DNA from: Rhizobium leucaenae USDA 9039
GTDB taxonomy: Bacteria > Pseudomonadota > Alphaproteobacteria > Rhizobiales > Rhizobiaceae
Length of the DNA stretch: 64,000 nucleotides
NCBI RefSeq assembly: GCF_000426285.1
Contig: NZ_AUFB01000011.1
Span: 1-64,000 of the forward strand
Reading direction: 5' to 3'
Shown: positions 53,385 to 62,151 of the stretch, one piece after another
How positions within the stretch are numbered: the stretch's first letter is position 1
How the letters are laid out: each line of letters begins with the position of its first letter
The notes under the pieces: generated by a model
The model's database searches: none
What the model was told of the DNA's origin: nothing
The model's input: the letters and a program-made list of their open reading frames with translations, nothing else
Made by a program: the position numbers and the translations under genes

Positions 53385-54908
53385 ATGGCTCACGGCGTAG
53401 AGCGACTTCTGACAGCGACAGGTTTTTGTAAATATTTCCCCGGTTCGACCGCTCTCGATCACGTCGATTTCACATTGATGCGCGGCGAGGTCCATGCGCT
53501 TCTCGGCGAGAACGGTGCCGGAAAATCGACCTTGATCAAATGCATGACCGGTGCTTATCGCCGGGATGCGGGTACTCTGGTTCTCGATGGTGCCGAGATC
53601 GATCCACACGATACGCTTGCCGCTCAGAAGCTCGGTATCGGAACCGTCTATCAGGAAGTGAACCTGCTACCCAATCTGAGCGTCGCGGAAAACTTGTTTC
53701 TGGGCCGCCAGCCGCGGCGGTTCGGCATGGTCAGCAGCCGCGTCATGAATAAGATGGCAAGAGATCTGCTGTCGCAATATGGTCTCGATATCGATGTCAC
53801 CCACCAGCTCGACCGCTTTTCGGTCGCCATTCAGCAGGTGATCGCTATTGCGCGTGCCGTTGATCTGTCCGGTAAGGTTCTCATTCTCGATGAGCCCACG
53901 GCGAGTCTGGATACGCATGAAGTCGAAATGCTGTTCGGTATCGTCAGGCGATTGAAGCAGCGCGGGCTGGGAATTGTCTTCATCACGCATTTCCTGGAAC
54001 AGGTTTACGAAATCTGCGACCGCATCACCGTTCTCCGCAACGGTCGCTTGGTCGGCACGCGCGATGCGGCCGGTCTTCCGCGGCAGACGCTGATCGCCAT
54101 GATGCTCGGCCGCGAACTCGCCGAGACCGAAAGCAAGGTAAAGCAGAGCGAGACGGAAAGCGGCCCGGTCAAATATCACTTCACGAATTTCGGCAAGCGA
54201 GGCAAGATCAAGCCTTTCGATATGGAGGTGCGCGTCGGCGAAGTGGTGGGCATTGCCGGCCTGCTTGGCTCGGGACGTACGGAAACCGCCGAAGTGCTTT
54301 TCGGCGTCGAGCGCGCCGACAGCGGTGAGGCAAAGATCGAAGGCAAGACCATTGCGCTTTCCAACCCGCGGGCCGCGATCAAGAGCGGTTTCGGTTTCTG
54401 TCCGGAAGACCGCAAGACCGATGGGATCATCGGTGATCTCTCCATCCGCGAAAACATCGTCATGGCGCTGCAGGCAAGGCGCGGCTGGGCAAGGCCCTTG
54501 CCGCGCAGCGAGCAGAACGCCATCGCCGATCGCTACATCAAGGCGCTGGATATCCGTACGACCGATCGGGAAAAGCCGATCAGACTTCTTTCGGGCGGTA
54601 ACCAGCAGAAGGCGATCCTTGCGCGATGGCTGGCGACCAATCCGAGTTTCCTCATCCTGGATGAGCCGACACGCGGCATCGACGTCGGTGCCCATGCCGA
54701 AATCATCCGATTGATCGAGGATCTTTGCCGGCAGGGAATGTCGCTGGTGGTCATTTCATCCGAACTCGAGGAGCTTGTCGCCTATAGTTCGCGCGTCATC
54801 GTCCTGCGCGATCGTGAACATATTGCCGAGTTAACCGGCAGTGAGATAACGGCCGGAAATATCGTCGAGGCTATTGCCACGGCTCAAAAGATGCGGGAGG
54901 ACGCATGA
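53385..54908 (+). CDS. ytfR: Sugar ABC importer ATPase (YtfR type)
   Basis: A 507-aa double-NBD ATPase. NBD1: Walker A GENGAGKST (41-49), Walker B LILDEPTASLD. NBD2: GLLGSGRTE in place of Walker A, FCPEDRKTDGI, and LSGGNQQKAILARWLATNP followed by LILDEPTRGIDVG. ATG 53385 has AAGGAA 11 bases upstream. It overlaps ytfT by four bases (ATGA). Confidence 0.92.
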   Translation: MAHGVERLLTATGFCKYFPGSTALDHVDFTLMRGEVHALLGENGAGKSTLIKCMTGAYRRDAGTLVLDGAEIDPHDTLAAQKLGIGTVYQEVNLLPNLSVAENLFLGRQPRRFGMVSSRVMNKMARDLLSQYGLDIDVTHQLDRFSVAIQQVIAIARAVDLSGKVLILDEPTASLDTHEVEMLFGIVRRLKQRGLGIVFITHFLEQVYEICDRITVLRNGRLVGTRDAAGLPRQTLIAMMLGRELAETESKVKQSETESGPVKYHFTNFGKRGKIKPFDMEVRVGEVVGIAGLLGSGRTETAEVLFGVERADSGEAKIEGKTIALSNPRAAIKSGFGFCPEDRKTDGIIGDLSIRENIVMALQARRGWARPLPRSEQNAIADRYIKALDIRTTDREKPIRLLSGGNQQKAILARWLATNPSFLILDEPTRGIDVGAHAEIIRLIEDLCRQGMSLVVISSELEELVAYSSRVIVLRDREHIAELTGSEITAGNIVEAIATAQKMREDA

Positions 54909-55933
54909 GCTCGCCAATCAGAACCTCCTTGCTCCGGCTGATGCCGCAGTTGATCGCGCTCGCGGTTATTCTTCTGTTGAATTTCATTATGTTCCCGCAT
55001 TTCTTTCATCTGGAAGTTCAGAATGGAAGGCTCTACGGAAGCTTGATAGACGTACTCAATCGTGGTGCACCGGTAGCGCTGCTCGCCATTGGCATGACGT
55101 TGGTCATCGCGACCAAGGGGATCGATCTGTCCGTCGGTGCGGTCATTGCAATTTGCGGCGCTGTCGCGGCGTCGTCCATTGTTGCCGGCTACTCGCTTTC
55201 CTATACGCTGCTGTTGACGATCGGCATCGGTCTGGCGTGTGGGCTCTGGAACGGATTCCTCGTCGCCGCGCTCGATATCCAACCGATCATCGCGACGCTG
55301 GTGCTGATGGTGGCAGGTCGAGGCATTGCGCAATTAATCACCGAAGGCACGATCCTCACTTTCAACAATGACGGGCTGATCTTTCTTGGTAGCGGCTCGT
55401 TTGCCGCCCTGCCGATGCCGGTGGTGATCTGGCTCGTCGCCGCGCTCGTGGTGATCGCTCTAGTTCGGCGCACGGCTCTTGGAATGCTGGTCGAAGCCAT
55501 AGGCATCAACCGCCGCGCAAGCACGCTGTCCGGTATCCGGACGCCGGTCCTCCTGATCGCGGTCTACGCATTGAGCGGCCTGTGCGCCTCCATTGCCGGT
55601 ATCATCATTACGGCCGACATCAAGGGGGCGGACGCCAACAATGCCGGTCTCTGGCTTGAACTCGACGCGATCCTGGCTGTCGTCGTTGGCGGCAATTCCC
55701 TTCTTGGCGGCCGTTTCAGCATCGTCGGTTCGCTGATCGGCGCGATGATCATCCAGTCGGTCAATACGGGCATTCTGCTGTCCGGCTTTCCGCCGGAATT
55801 CAATCTGGTGATCAAGGCCGTCATCGTCATCACCATTCTGGTCATCCAGTCTCCGGCTCTCCAATCCGCCTCGTCATTTTTCTGGCGCCGGCGCGGCGCG
55901 GCGCAGATGATCCATGAGGAGCAGGCAAAGTGA
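54905..55933 (+). CDS. ytfT: Sugar ABC importer permease (YtfT type)
   Basis: A 342-aa permease with about nine helices: LLAIGMTLVIATKGIDLSVGAVIAI is the family signature and VVVGGNSLLGGRFSIVGSLIGA the second. The start ATG overlaps the ytfR stop and the stop overlaps the yjfF GTG, so the four genes are translationally coupled. Confidence 0.92.
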   Translation: MSSPIRTSLLRLMPQLIALAVILLLNFIMFPHFFHLEVQNGRLYGSLIDVLNRGAPVALLAIGMTLVIATKGIDLSVGAVIAICGAVAASSIVAGYSLSYTLLLTIGIGLACGLWNGFLVAALDIQPIIATLVLMVAGRGIAQLITEGTILTFNNDGLIFLGSGSFAALPMPVVIWLVAALVVIALVRRTALGMLVEAIGINRRASTLSGIRTPVLLIAVYALSGLCASIAGIIITADIKGADANNAGLWLELDAILAVVVGGNSLLGGRFSIVGSLIGAMIIQSVNTGILLSGFPPEFNLVIKAVIVITILVIQSPALQSASSFFWRRRGAAQMIHEEQAK

Positions 55934-56898
55934 ATTCGAAATATCTTCCTCTGCTCGTGACGATCGTCATTTTCCTGCTGGCCTATACGGGCTGCGTGCT
56001 GCAGTTTCCGAACATGCTATCGACGCGGGTTATCGGCAATCTGCTGACAGACAATGCTTTTCTCGGAATTGCCGCGGTCGGCATGACATTCGTCATCCTC
56101 TCCGGCGGCATCGACCTATCGATCGGCTCGGTCATCGCCTTTACCGGCGTCTTCCTGGCGATCATTCTGCGGGATACCTCAATCCATCCTTTGTTCGCCT
56201 TCGCGCTTGTCCTGGCGATCACGACGATTTTCGGCGCAGCCATGGGCGCGATCATCCACTATCTCAGCATGCCGCCTTTCATCGTCACCCTGGCGGGCAT
56301 GTTTCTTGCGCGCGGTATCGCGTTCGTCCTGTCGATCGACAGCATCCCGATCGAGCATGATTTCTATTCGCAACTGAGCGATCTTTATCTGATGCTGCCG
56401 GGCGGCGGCCGACTGACGCTGATCGGCGGTATCATGCTGATCGTCTTTGCCGGCGGCGTCGTCCTGGCGCATCGCACCCGCTTCGGAGCCAACGTCTATG
56501 CTCTCGGCGGCGGCGTGCAGACGGCCCAGTTGATGGGCGTTCCGGTCGGACGCACGACGATCCAGATCTATGCACTGTCCGGCTTTCTCGCCGGTCTATC
56601 CGGAATCGTTTTTTCGCTCTATACGTCGGCAGGATATTCGCTGGCTACCGTTGGCGTCGAGCTTGACGCCATTGCGGCGGTGGTCATAGGCGGAACATTG
56701 CTGACGGGGGGAGCAGGGTTCGTAGGAGGAACTCTCATCGGAATTCTCATACAGGGCTTGATCCAGACTTACATCACCTTTGATGGAACGCTCTCCAGTT
56801 GGTGGACTAAGATATTGATCGGGTTGCTGCTTTTTGTGTTTATTCTGATGCAAAAGGGTCTTCTGCTGCTTTCCCGCTTCAATCGACGTTACGCCTGA
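55930..56898 (+). CDS. yjfF: Sugar ABC importer permease (YjfF type)
   Basis: A 322-aa second permease of the same family: IAAVGMTFVILSGGIDLSIGSVIAFTG and VVIGGTLLTGGAGFVGGTLIG. The start is GTG at 55930, overlapping the ytfT stop (GTGA). The regulator gene begins 16 bases after its stop. Confidence 0.92.
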   Translation: MNSKYLPLLVTIVIFLLAYTGCVLQFPNMLSTRVIGNLLTDNAFLGIAAVGMTFVILSGGIDLSIGSVIAFTGVFLAIILRDTSIHPLFAFALVLAITTIFGAAMGAIIHYLSMPPFIVTLAGMFLARGIAFVLSIDSIPIEHDFYSQLSDLYLMLPGGGRLTLIGGIMLIVFAGGVVLAHRTRFGANVYALGGGVQTAQLMGVPVGRTTIQIYALSGFLAGLSGIVFSLYTSAGYSLATVGVELDAIAAVVIGGTLLTGGAGFVGGTLIGILIQGLIQTYITFDGTLSSWWTKILIGLLLFVFILMQKGLLLLSRFNRRYA

Positions 56899-56914
56899 GG
56901 GAAGGACAGAGTGC

Positions 56915-57661
56915 TTGCGCAGCAGATTGCTTGAAACAAGAAAAACCGAGGGAAAATCGCGGACCAGCCATGCGCAGGTCGTGGATGATCTCGGAAAAGC
57001 GATCGTGTCGGGCGCCTTTCCCATCGGCAGTATTCTTCCCGGCGACAGCGAGCTTCTGCAACGGTTCAAGGTGTCGCGCACGGTCCTGCGCGAGAGCATG
57101 AAGACGTTGGCGGCGAAGGGCCTTGTCGTTCCGCGCGCCCGCGTCGGCACCAGGGTCACCGAGAAGATCCATTGGAATATGTTCGACAGCGCGGTGCTGA
57201 CCTGGCACTTTGAAAGCGGCGTCAACCAAGAGTTCCTGCTGCACCTCTATGATATTCGCCTGGCTTTCGAACCGTTCGCCGCCAGTCTCGTGGCGGAGCG
57301 CGCCAGCAGCGAGGAAATCGAGTTGTTGCGGCGACTGGCGATGGCCATGGCCGCGCCGGAACACACGCCCGACAGTCTCGCCGTCGCCGACCTTCATTTT
57401 CATCTGGCAATCACGGAGGCGTCGCACAATCCCTTCATGCGCTCGCTCGGCGGCCTCATCGAAGCGGCTCTCGTCGGCATGTTCCGGATGAGCGCGCCTC
57501 CTGCCAGCAATGGCTTCGGCAACATCGCGGATACGCATATGGCCATCGTTGAAGCCATCGCCGCCGGTGACGCGCTTGCGGCGCACAAAGCGATGGAATT
57601 CGTCATTTTCGATGGCCGCCAGCATGTCCAGGAAGCTTTCGCAGCGCTCGCGGACGCTTGA
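56915..57661 (+). CDS. FadR/GntR-family regulator of the sugar importer operon
   Basis: A 248-aa transcription factor: winged helix (about 20-90, ILPGDSELLQRFKVSRTVLRESMKTLAAKGLV) and FCD domain with the metal/ligand histidines in ADLHFHLAITEASHNP and DTHMAIVEAI. The start is a TTG at 56915 after AAGGA; the GTG four bases upstream is in another frame. Only 16 bases after yjfF, so it is probably in the same transcript and controls it. The sugar or its breakdown product would be the ligand. Confidence 0.9.
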   Translation: MRSRLLETRKTEGKSRTSHAQVVDDLGKAIVSGAFPIGSILPGDSELLQRFKVSRTVLRESMKTLAAKGLVVPRARVGTRVTEKIHWNMFDSAVLTWHFESGVNQEFLLHLYDIRLAFEPFAASLVAERASSEEIELLRRLAMAMAAPEHTPDSLAVADLHFHLAITEASHNPFMRSLGGLIEAALVGMFRMSAPPASNGFGNIADTHMAIVEAIAAGDALAAHKAMEFVIFDGRQHVQEAFAALADA

Positions 57662-57762
57662 CGTCTACGTCTAATTTCGCCGTAGTTCACCGCTCAACTA
57701 GTTGCTATGAGGAGACGACGCCTGTCTTGGGCCTTGTCGGGCCGTATCTTTCGGAGCTTGAA

Positions 57763-59124
57763 ATGGAACGCACCTGTCTCGCCATCATCCTCGCCGCTGG
57801 CGACAGCACTCGTATGAAGTCATCGACCTCCAAGGTACTGCATCCGATCGCCGGCCGTCCGATGATCGCGCATGTGATGGAGGCGATCGCCAAGACCCGT
57901 ATTTCCGCTGCCGCGCTCGTTGTTGGCCGCAATGCGGAGGAAGTCACCGCCGCTGCCGCTGTCGGCGGCGTAAAGGTGGAAGCCTACCTGCAGAAGGAGC
58001 GTCTCGGCACCGGTCATGCCGTGCTCGCAGCTCGTGAGGCGATTGCCGCGGGCTATGACGATATTCTGGTGGCCTACGGCGACGTGCCGCTGCTGACAGA
58101 CGCGCCGCTTCGGGCGGCACGCCAGGGGCTCGCCGAAGGCAATGATGTCGTCGTCATCGGCTTTCACACGGAAAATCCGGACGCCTACGGCCGGCTGCTC
58201 GTCAAGGACGGCGAGCTGATCGCCATTCGCGAAGCGAAGGATGCGACCGATGCAGAGCTTGCGGTCACCTGGTGCAACAGCGGTCTGATGGCGATCAACG
58301 GCCGGAAAGCGCTCGACCTGCTCGACCGTATTGGCAACGACAATGCCAAGCGCGAATATTATCTCACTGATCTTGTCGAGATCGCCCGCTCTCTCGGTGG
58401 TCGCGCGGTCGCCGTCGACGCGCCCGAAGTGGAGATGACCGGCTGCAACAACCGCGCCGAACTCGCCGTTATCGAGCGCCTCTGGCAGGAGCGGCGCCGT
58501 CATGAGCTCATGCTTTCGGGCGTCACTATGATCGCGCCGGAAACGGTGTTTCTTGCCTACGACACAGTGATTGGCCAGGACGCGCTGATCGAGCCGAACG
58601 TGGTCTTCGGTCCCCGGGCCGTTATCGACGGCGGCGCGGTCATCCACGCCTTTTCGCATATCGAAGGCGCCCATGTCAGCGCCGGCGCCACGGTTGGCCC
58701 ATTCGCGCGCCTGCGTCCGGGTGCGGATCTTGCCGGAGGCTCTAAGGTCGGCAATTTCTGCGAGGTGAAGAACGGCAAAATCGGCGAGGGCGCGAAGGTC
58801 AACCATCTGACCTATATCGGCGACGCAACCGTCGGGACCGGCAGCAATATTGGCGCGGGCACGGTCACCTGCAACTACGATGGCGTCAACAAACACGAGA
58901 CCCATATCGGCGCAAACAGCTTCATTGGCTCGAACTCATCGCTGGTGGCGCCCGTGCGCATCGGTGACAGCGCCTATGTCGCCTCAGGCAGCGTCATCAC
59001 CGAGGACGTTCCTGCCGAAGCATTGGCCTTCGGACGCGCCCGCCAGGAGGTAAAGCCTGGTCGTGCGAAGGTCATTCGCGAGAAGGCCTTAGCCATCAAG
59101 GCGGCGAAGAAGGGCAGCCACTAA
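57763..59124 (+). CDS. glmU: Bifunctional GlcN-1-P acetyltransferase / GlcNAc-1-P uridylyltransferase
   Basis: Makes UDP-N-acetylglucosamine for peptidoglycan and lipid A. It is 453 aa: an N-terminal uridylyltransferase (1-225; LAAGDSTRMKSSTSKVLHPIAGRPM, VAYGDVPLLT) and a C-terminal left-handed beta-helix acetyltransferase (hexapeptide repeats, ARLRPGADL and NFCEVKNGKIGEGAKVNHLTYIGD). ATG 57763 follows CGGAG, though the frame extends to 57658. glmS follows after 117 bases, so the amino-sugar pathway genes are clustered. Confidence 0.97.
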   Translation: MERTCLAIILAAGDSTRMKSSTSKVLHPIAGRPMIAHVMEAIAKTRISAAALVVGRNAEEVTAAAAVGGVKVEAYLQKERLGTGHAVLAAREAIAAGYDDILVAYGDVPLLTDAPLRAARQGLAEGNDVVVIGFHTENPDAYGRLLVKDGELIAIREAKDATDAELAVTWCNSGLMAINGRKALDLLDRIGNDNAKREYYLTDLVEIARSLGGRAVAVDAPEVEMTGCNNRAELAVIERLWQERRRHELMLSGVTMIAPETVFLAYDTVIGQDALIEPNVVFGPRAVIDGGAVIHAFSHIEGAHVSAGATVGPFARLRPGADLAGGSKVGNFCEVKNGKIGEGAKVNHLTYIGDATVGTGSNIGAGTVTCNYDGVNKHETHIGANSFIGSNSSLVAPVRIGDSAYVASGSVITEDVPAEALAFGRARQEVKPGRAKVIREKALAIKAAKKGSH

Positions 59125-59241
59125 GCCTAAAGTGTAGGGCCGCGTAACGGTCGGAAACCGAAAGTGACCGTCGCGGCAATTGAGAAAACTGCTAGAATCA
59201 TTAGGACTTGCTCCAATTTCTTGGGCCAGACGGAGAATTGC

Positions 59242-61068
59242 ATGTGCGGCATTGTGGGGATTGTCGGAACGAAGCCGGTGTCGGGACGATTGGTGGACGC
59301 CTTGCGGCGTCTCGAATATCGCGGCTACGATTCGGCCGGCGTCGCCACCATTCATAACGGCGTCATGGACCGTCGCCGCGCCGAAGGAAAACTCTTTAAT
59401 CTCGAAAAGCGGCTGGACGTCGAACCGCTGCCCGGCGCCACGGGGATTGCTCACACGCGCTGGGCGACCCATGGTGTTCCTAACGAAACCAATGCCCATC
59501 CGCATTTCGTCGAAGGCGTTGCCGTCGTCCACAACGGCATCATCGAAAACTTCTCCGAGCTGCGCGAGGAATTGAAGGCCGAGGGCAGGGTGTTTGCCAC
59601 GCAGACCGACACGGAAGTCGTCGCGCATCTCCTGGCGAAATATCTCCGCCAGGGCCTCGATCCGCGCGCAGCCATGTTGAGGATGCTGAACCGCGTCACC
59701 GGTGCCTATGCACTGGTCGTCATGTTCCAGAACGATCCCGATACACTGATGGCGGCCCGCTCCGGTCCGCCGCTCGCCATCGGTTTCGGCAATGGCGAGA
59801 TGTTTCTCGGCTCCGACGCCATTGCGCTCGCGCCCTTCACCAACGAAATCACTTATCTCGTCGACGGCGACTGCGCGATCATCACGCGGGATGGCGCCAC
59901 GGTGGTCGATTTCAGCGGTCAGGAAGTCAGCCGCGTTCGGCAGATATCACAGGCGACCGCCTATGTCGTCGACAAAGGCAATCATCGCCACTTCATGGAA
60001 AAGGAGATTTACGAGCAGCCGGAGGTGATCTCCCATGCGCTCAGCCAATATGTCGATTTTGGCAGCCATCGGGTGCGCCCCAATGCGTCGTCGATCGATT
60101 TCAACGCCGTATCCAGCCTGGCGATCTCAGCTTGCGGCACCGCCTATCTCGCTGGTCTGATCGGCAAATACTGGTTCGAGCGCTATGCCCGCCTCCCGGT
60201 GGAGATCGATGTCGCTTCCGAATTCCGCTATCGCGAGATGCCGCTCTTGCCCTCGCAGGCCGCGCTGTTCATCTCCCAATCCGGCGAGACCGCCGATACG
60301 CTTGCTTCGCTGCGCTACTGCAGGGAAAATGGCCTGAAGATCGGTGCCGTGGTCAATGTGAAGGAATCGACCATCGCGCGCGAATCCGATGCCGTGTTCC
60401 CAATCATGGCCGGGCCCGAAATCGGCGTTGCCTCGACCAAGGCCTTTACCTGCCAGCTTGCCGTCTTGGCGTCTCTGGCGATCGGTGCCGGCAAGGCGCG
60501 TGGTACAGTCAGCGCCGAGGACGAACAGGCGATGGTGGGTCATCTCGTCGAGATGCCTCGCATCATGGCCCGGGTGCTGAACATCATCCAGCCGCAGATG
60601 GAAAGTCTTTCCCGCGAAATCTCCAAGTTCAAAGACGTGCTTTATCTCGGCCGCGGCACCAGCTTCCCGCTCGCCATGGAAGGCGCGCTGAAGCTCAAGG
60701 AAATCTCCTATATCCACGCCGAAGGCTATGCTGCCGGCGAGCTGAAGCATGGTCCGATCGCGCTGATCGACGAGAACATGCCTGTTATCGTCATTGCGCC
60801 CTATGACCGCTTCTTCGACAAGACCGTCTCCAACATGCAGGAGGTGGCGGCGCGCGGCGGCCGCATCATCTTCATCACCGACGAGGCGGGGGCGGCGGCT
60901 TCCACCTTGCCAACCATGGCGACGATCACCCTGCCTATCGTCGATGAAATCATCGCGCCGATGATCTTCTCGCTGCCGATCCAACTGCTCGCTTATCACA
61001 CGGCAGTCTTTATGGGCACGGATGTCGATCAGCCGCGCAACCTCGCCAAGTCGGTGACCGTCGAATAG
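59242..61068 (+). CDS. glmS: Glutamine-fructose-6-phosphate aminotransferase (isomerizing)
   Basis: First step of hexosamine synthesis: fructose 6-phosphate plus glutamine to glucosamine 6-phosphate. It is 608 aa: an N-terminal class II glutaminase with the nucleophile Cys2 (MCGIVGIVGT) and two SIS sugar-binding domains (SACGTAYLAG and SQSGETADTL in the first; LGRGTSFPLAMEGALKLKEISYIHAEG and KHGPIALID in the second), ending LAKSVTVE. The start ATG 59242 is required by the Cys2 catalysis and follows CGGAG. No glmS ribozyme, as expected for a Gram-negative. Confidence 0.97.
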   Translation: MCGIVGIVGTKPVSGRLVDALRRLEYRGYDSAGVATIHNGVMDRRRAEGKLFNLEKRLDVEPLPGATGIAHTRWATHGVPNETNAHPHFVEGVAVVHNGIIENFSELREELKAEGRVFATQTDTEVVAHLLAKYLRQGLDPRAAMLRMLNRVTGAYALVVMFQNDPDTLMAARSGPPLAIGFGNGEMFLGSDAIALAPFTNEITYLVDGDCAIITRDGATVVDFSGQEVSRVRQISQATAYVVDKGNHRHFMEKEIYEQPEVISHALSQYVDFGSHRVRPNASSIDFNAVSSLAISACGTAYLAGLIGKYWFERYARLPVEIDVASEFRYREMPLLPSQAALFISQSGETADTLASLRYCRENGLKIGAVVNVKESTIARESDAVFPIMAGPEIGVASTKAFTCQLAVLASLAIGAGKARGTVSAEDEQAMVGHLVEMPRIMARVLNIIQPQMESLSREISKFKDVLYLGRGTSFPLAMEGALKLKEISYIHAEGYAAGELKHGPIALIDENMPVIVIAPYDRFFDKTVSNMQEVAARGGRIIFITDEAGAAASTLPTMATITLPIVDEIIAPMIFSLPIQLLAYHTAVFMGTDVDQPRNLAKSVTVE

Positions 61069-61244
61069 GCTGCATTCCCCACTCTTTTTCTAAAATAACG
61101 TCGTCGTGAACCGGGCTATGATCGGGACCCGCGGCGTGACTGGCGGGTTGTGCGACGCGCCGATTTCTGGCACGTTTCACATTGGAGATGGTGGGGGAAT
61201 TTGCCGGTTAGCGGTGGCGACGGAACGGAGTTTTCGAACGGCGA

Positions 61245-61949
61245 ATGAGTGAAAAACCCATCAAAATGTCTGTGGCAACGCGGATTAGAAACAATTTCCT
61301 GGCGGGCCTAATTATCTGCGCGCCGATCGCCATTACGCTCTGGCTCACCTGGTCCGTGGTCCACTGGGCTGATAGCTGGGTCAGACCCTATATTCCGGCG
61401 CGCTACGATCCCGAAAGCTATCTGAATTTCGCCGTGCCCGGCACCGGTTTGGTGATCGCGATGATCTTCATCACGATCGTTGGTTTCCTCGCCAAGAACC
61501 TGATCGGCCAGAGCATCGTCCGTTTCGGCGAATCGATCGTGCATCGCGTGCCGCTGGTGCGAACCATCTACAGGAGCGTGAAGCAGATTTTCGAAACCGT
61601 GCTGAAGGAGCAGGGCACGTCTTTCAAGAAGGTCGGCCTGATCGAATATCCGAGCCCGGGCCTCTGGTCGATGGTGTTCATCTCGACCGACGCCAAAGGC
61701 GAGATTGCCTCGAAGTTCAACGCGATGGGGCATGACATGGTGGCTGTTTTCCTGCCGCCGACGCCTGTGCCGACAGCCGGCTTCCTGGTTTTCGTGCCGC
61801 GTGAAAAGATCACGATCCTCGACATGAGCCCGGAAGATGGCGCCAAGCTGCTGATCTCCGGCGGCTTGGTCTCGCCGGAATATCGGGAAAAGCTGATCGG
61901 CAAGGAACTGCCGCCGCCGGCGCCTGTTCCCGTAAAAACTCTGTCTTAG
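61245..61949 (+). CDS. DUF502-family membrane protein
   Basis: A 234-aa inner-membrane protein: helix 1 FLAGLIICAPIAITLWLTWSV, helix 2 GTGLVIAMIFITIVGFLAKNLIG, then VHRVPLVRTIYRSVKQIFETV and PTPVPTAGFLVFVPREKI. This is the DUF502 pattern, common in proteobacteria and plant chloroplasts; function unknown. The C-terminal tail is Pro-rich. ATG 61245 has no strong ribosome site. It lies between glmS and the esterase gene on the same strand and often neighbours recG in rhizobia. Confidence 0.9.
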   Translation: MSEKPIKMSVATRIRNNFLAGLIICAPIAITLWLTWSVVHWADSWVRPYIPARYDPESYLNFAVPGTGLVIAMIFITIVGFLAKNLIGQSIVRFGESIVHRVPLVRTIYRSVKQIFETVLKEQGTSFKKVGLIEYPSPGLWSMVFISTDAKGEIASKFNAMGHDMVAVFLPPTPVPTAGFLVFVPREKITILDMSPEDGAKLLISGGLVSPEYREKLIGKELPPPAPVPVKTLS

Positions 61950-62151
61950 AACCACGCTTTTTCCGATCTCTTCCTGTCTCGCCCACGCGTTTGGAGCGAG
62001 TTGTCATGTCCTTATCACGTTGCCGTCTTAGACCGTCTGCCGGAAGGCAATCGGGGCGCACCTTATTGTCGAAGTTCGACGCGGCTTTGGGCCGTGTCTG
62101 AAGGTGAATGCCGTTCCAGCAAAAGGGCTTTTTCATCAGGAGGATATTGCC

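Noticed and set aside
59125..59241. glmS ribozyme or riboswitch
   Set aside because: The 117-base gap has no recognisable ribozyme core and glmS ribozymes are typical of Gram-positives.
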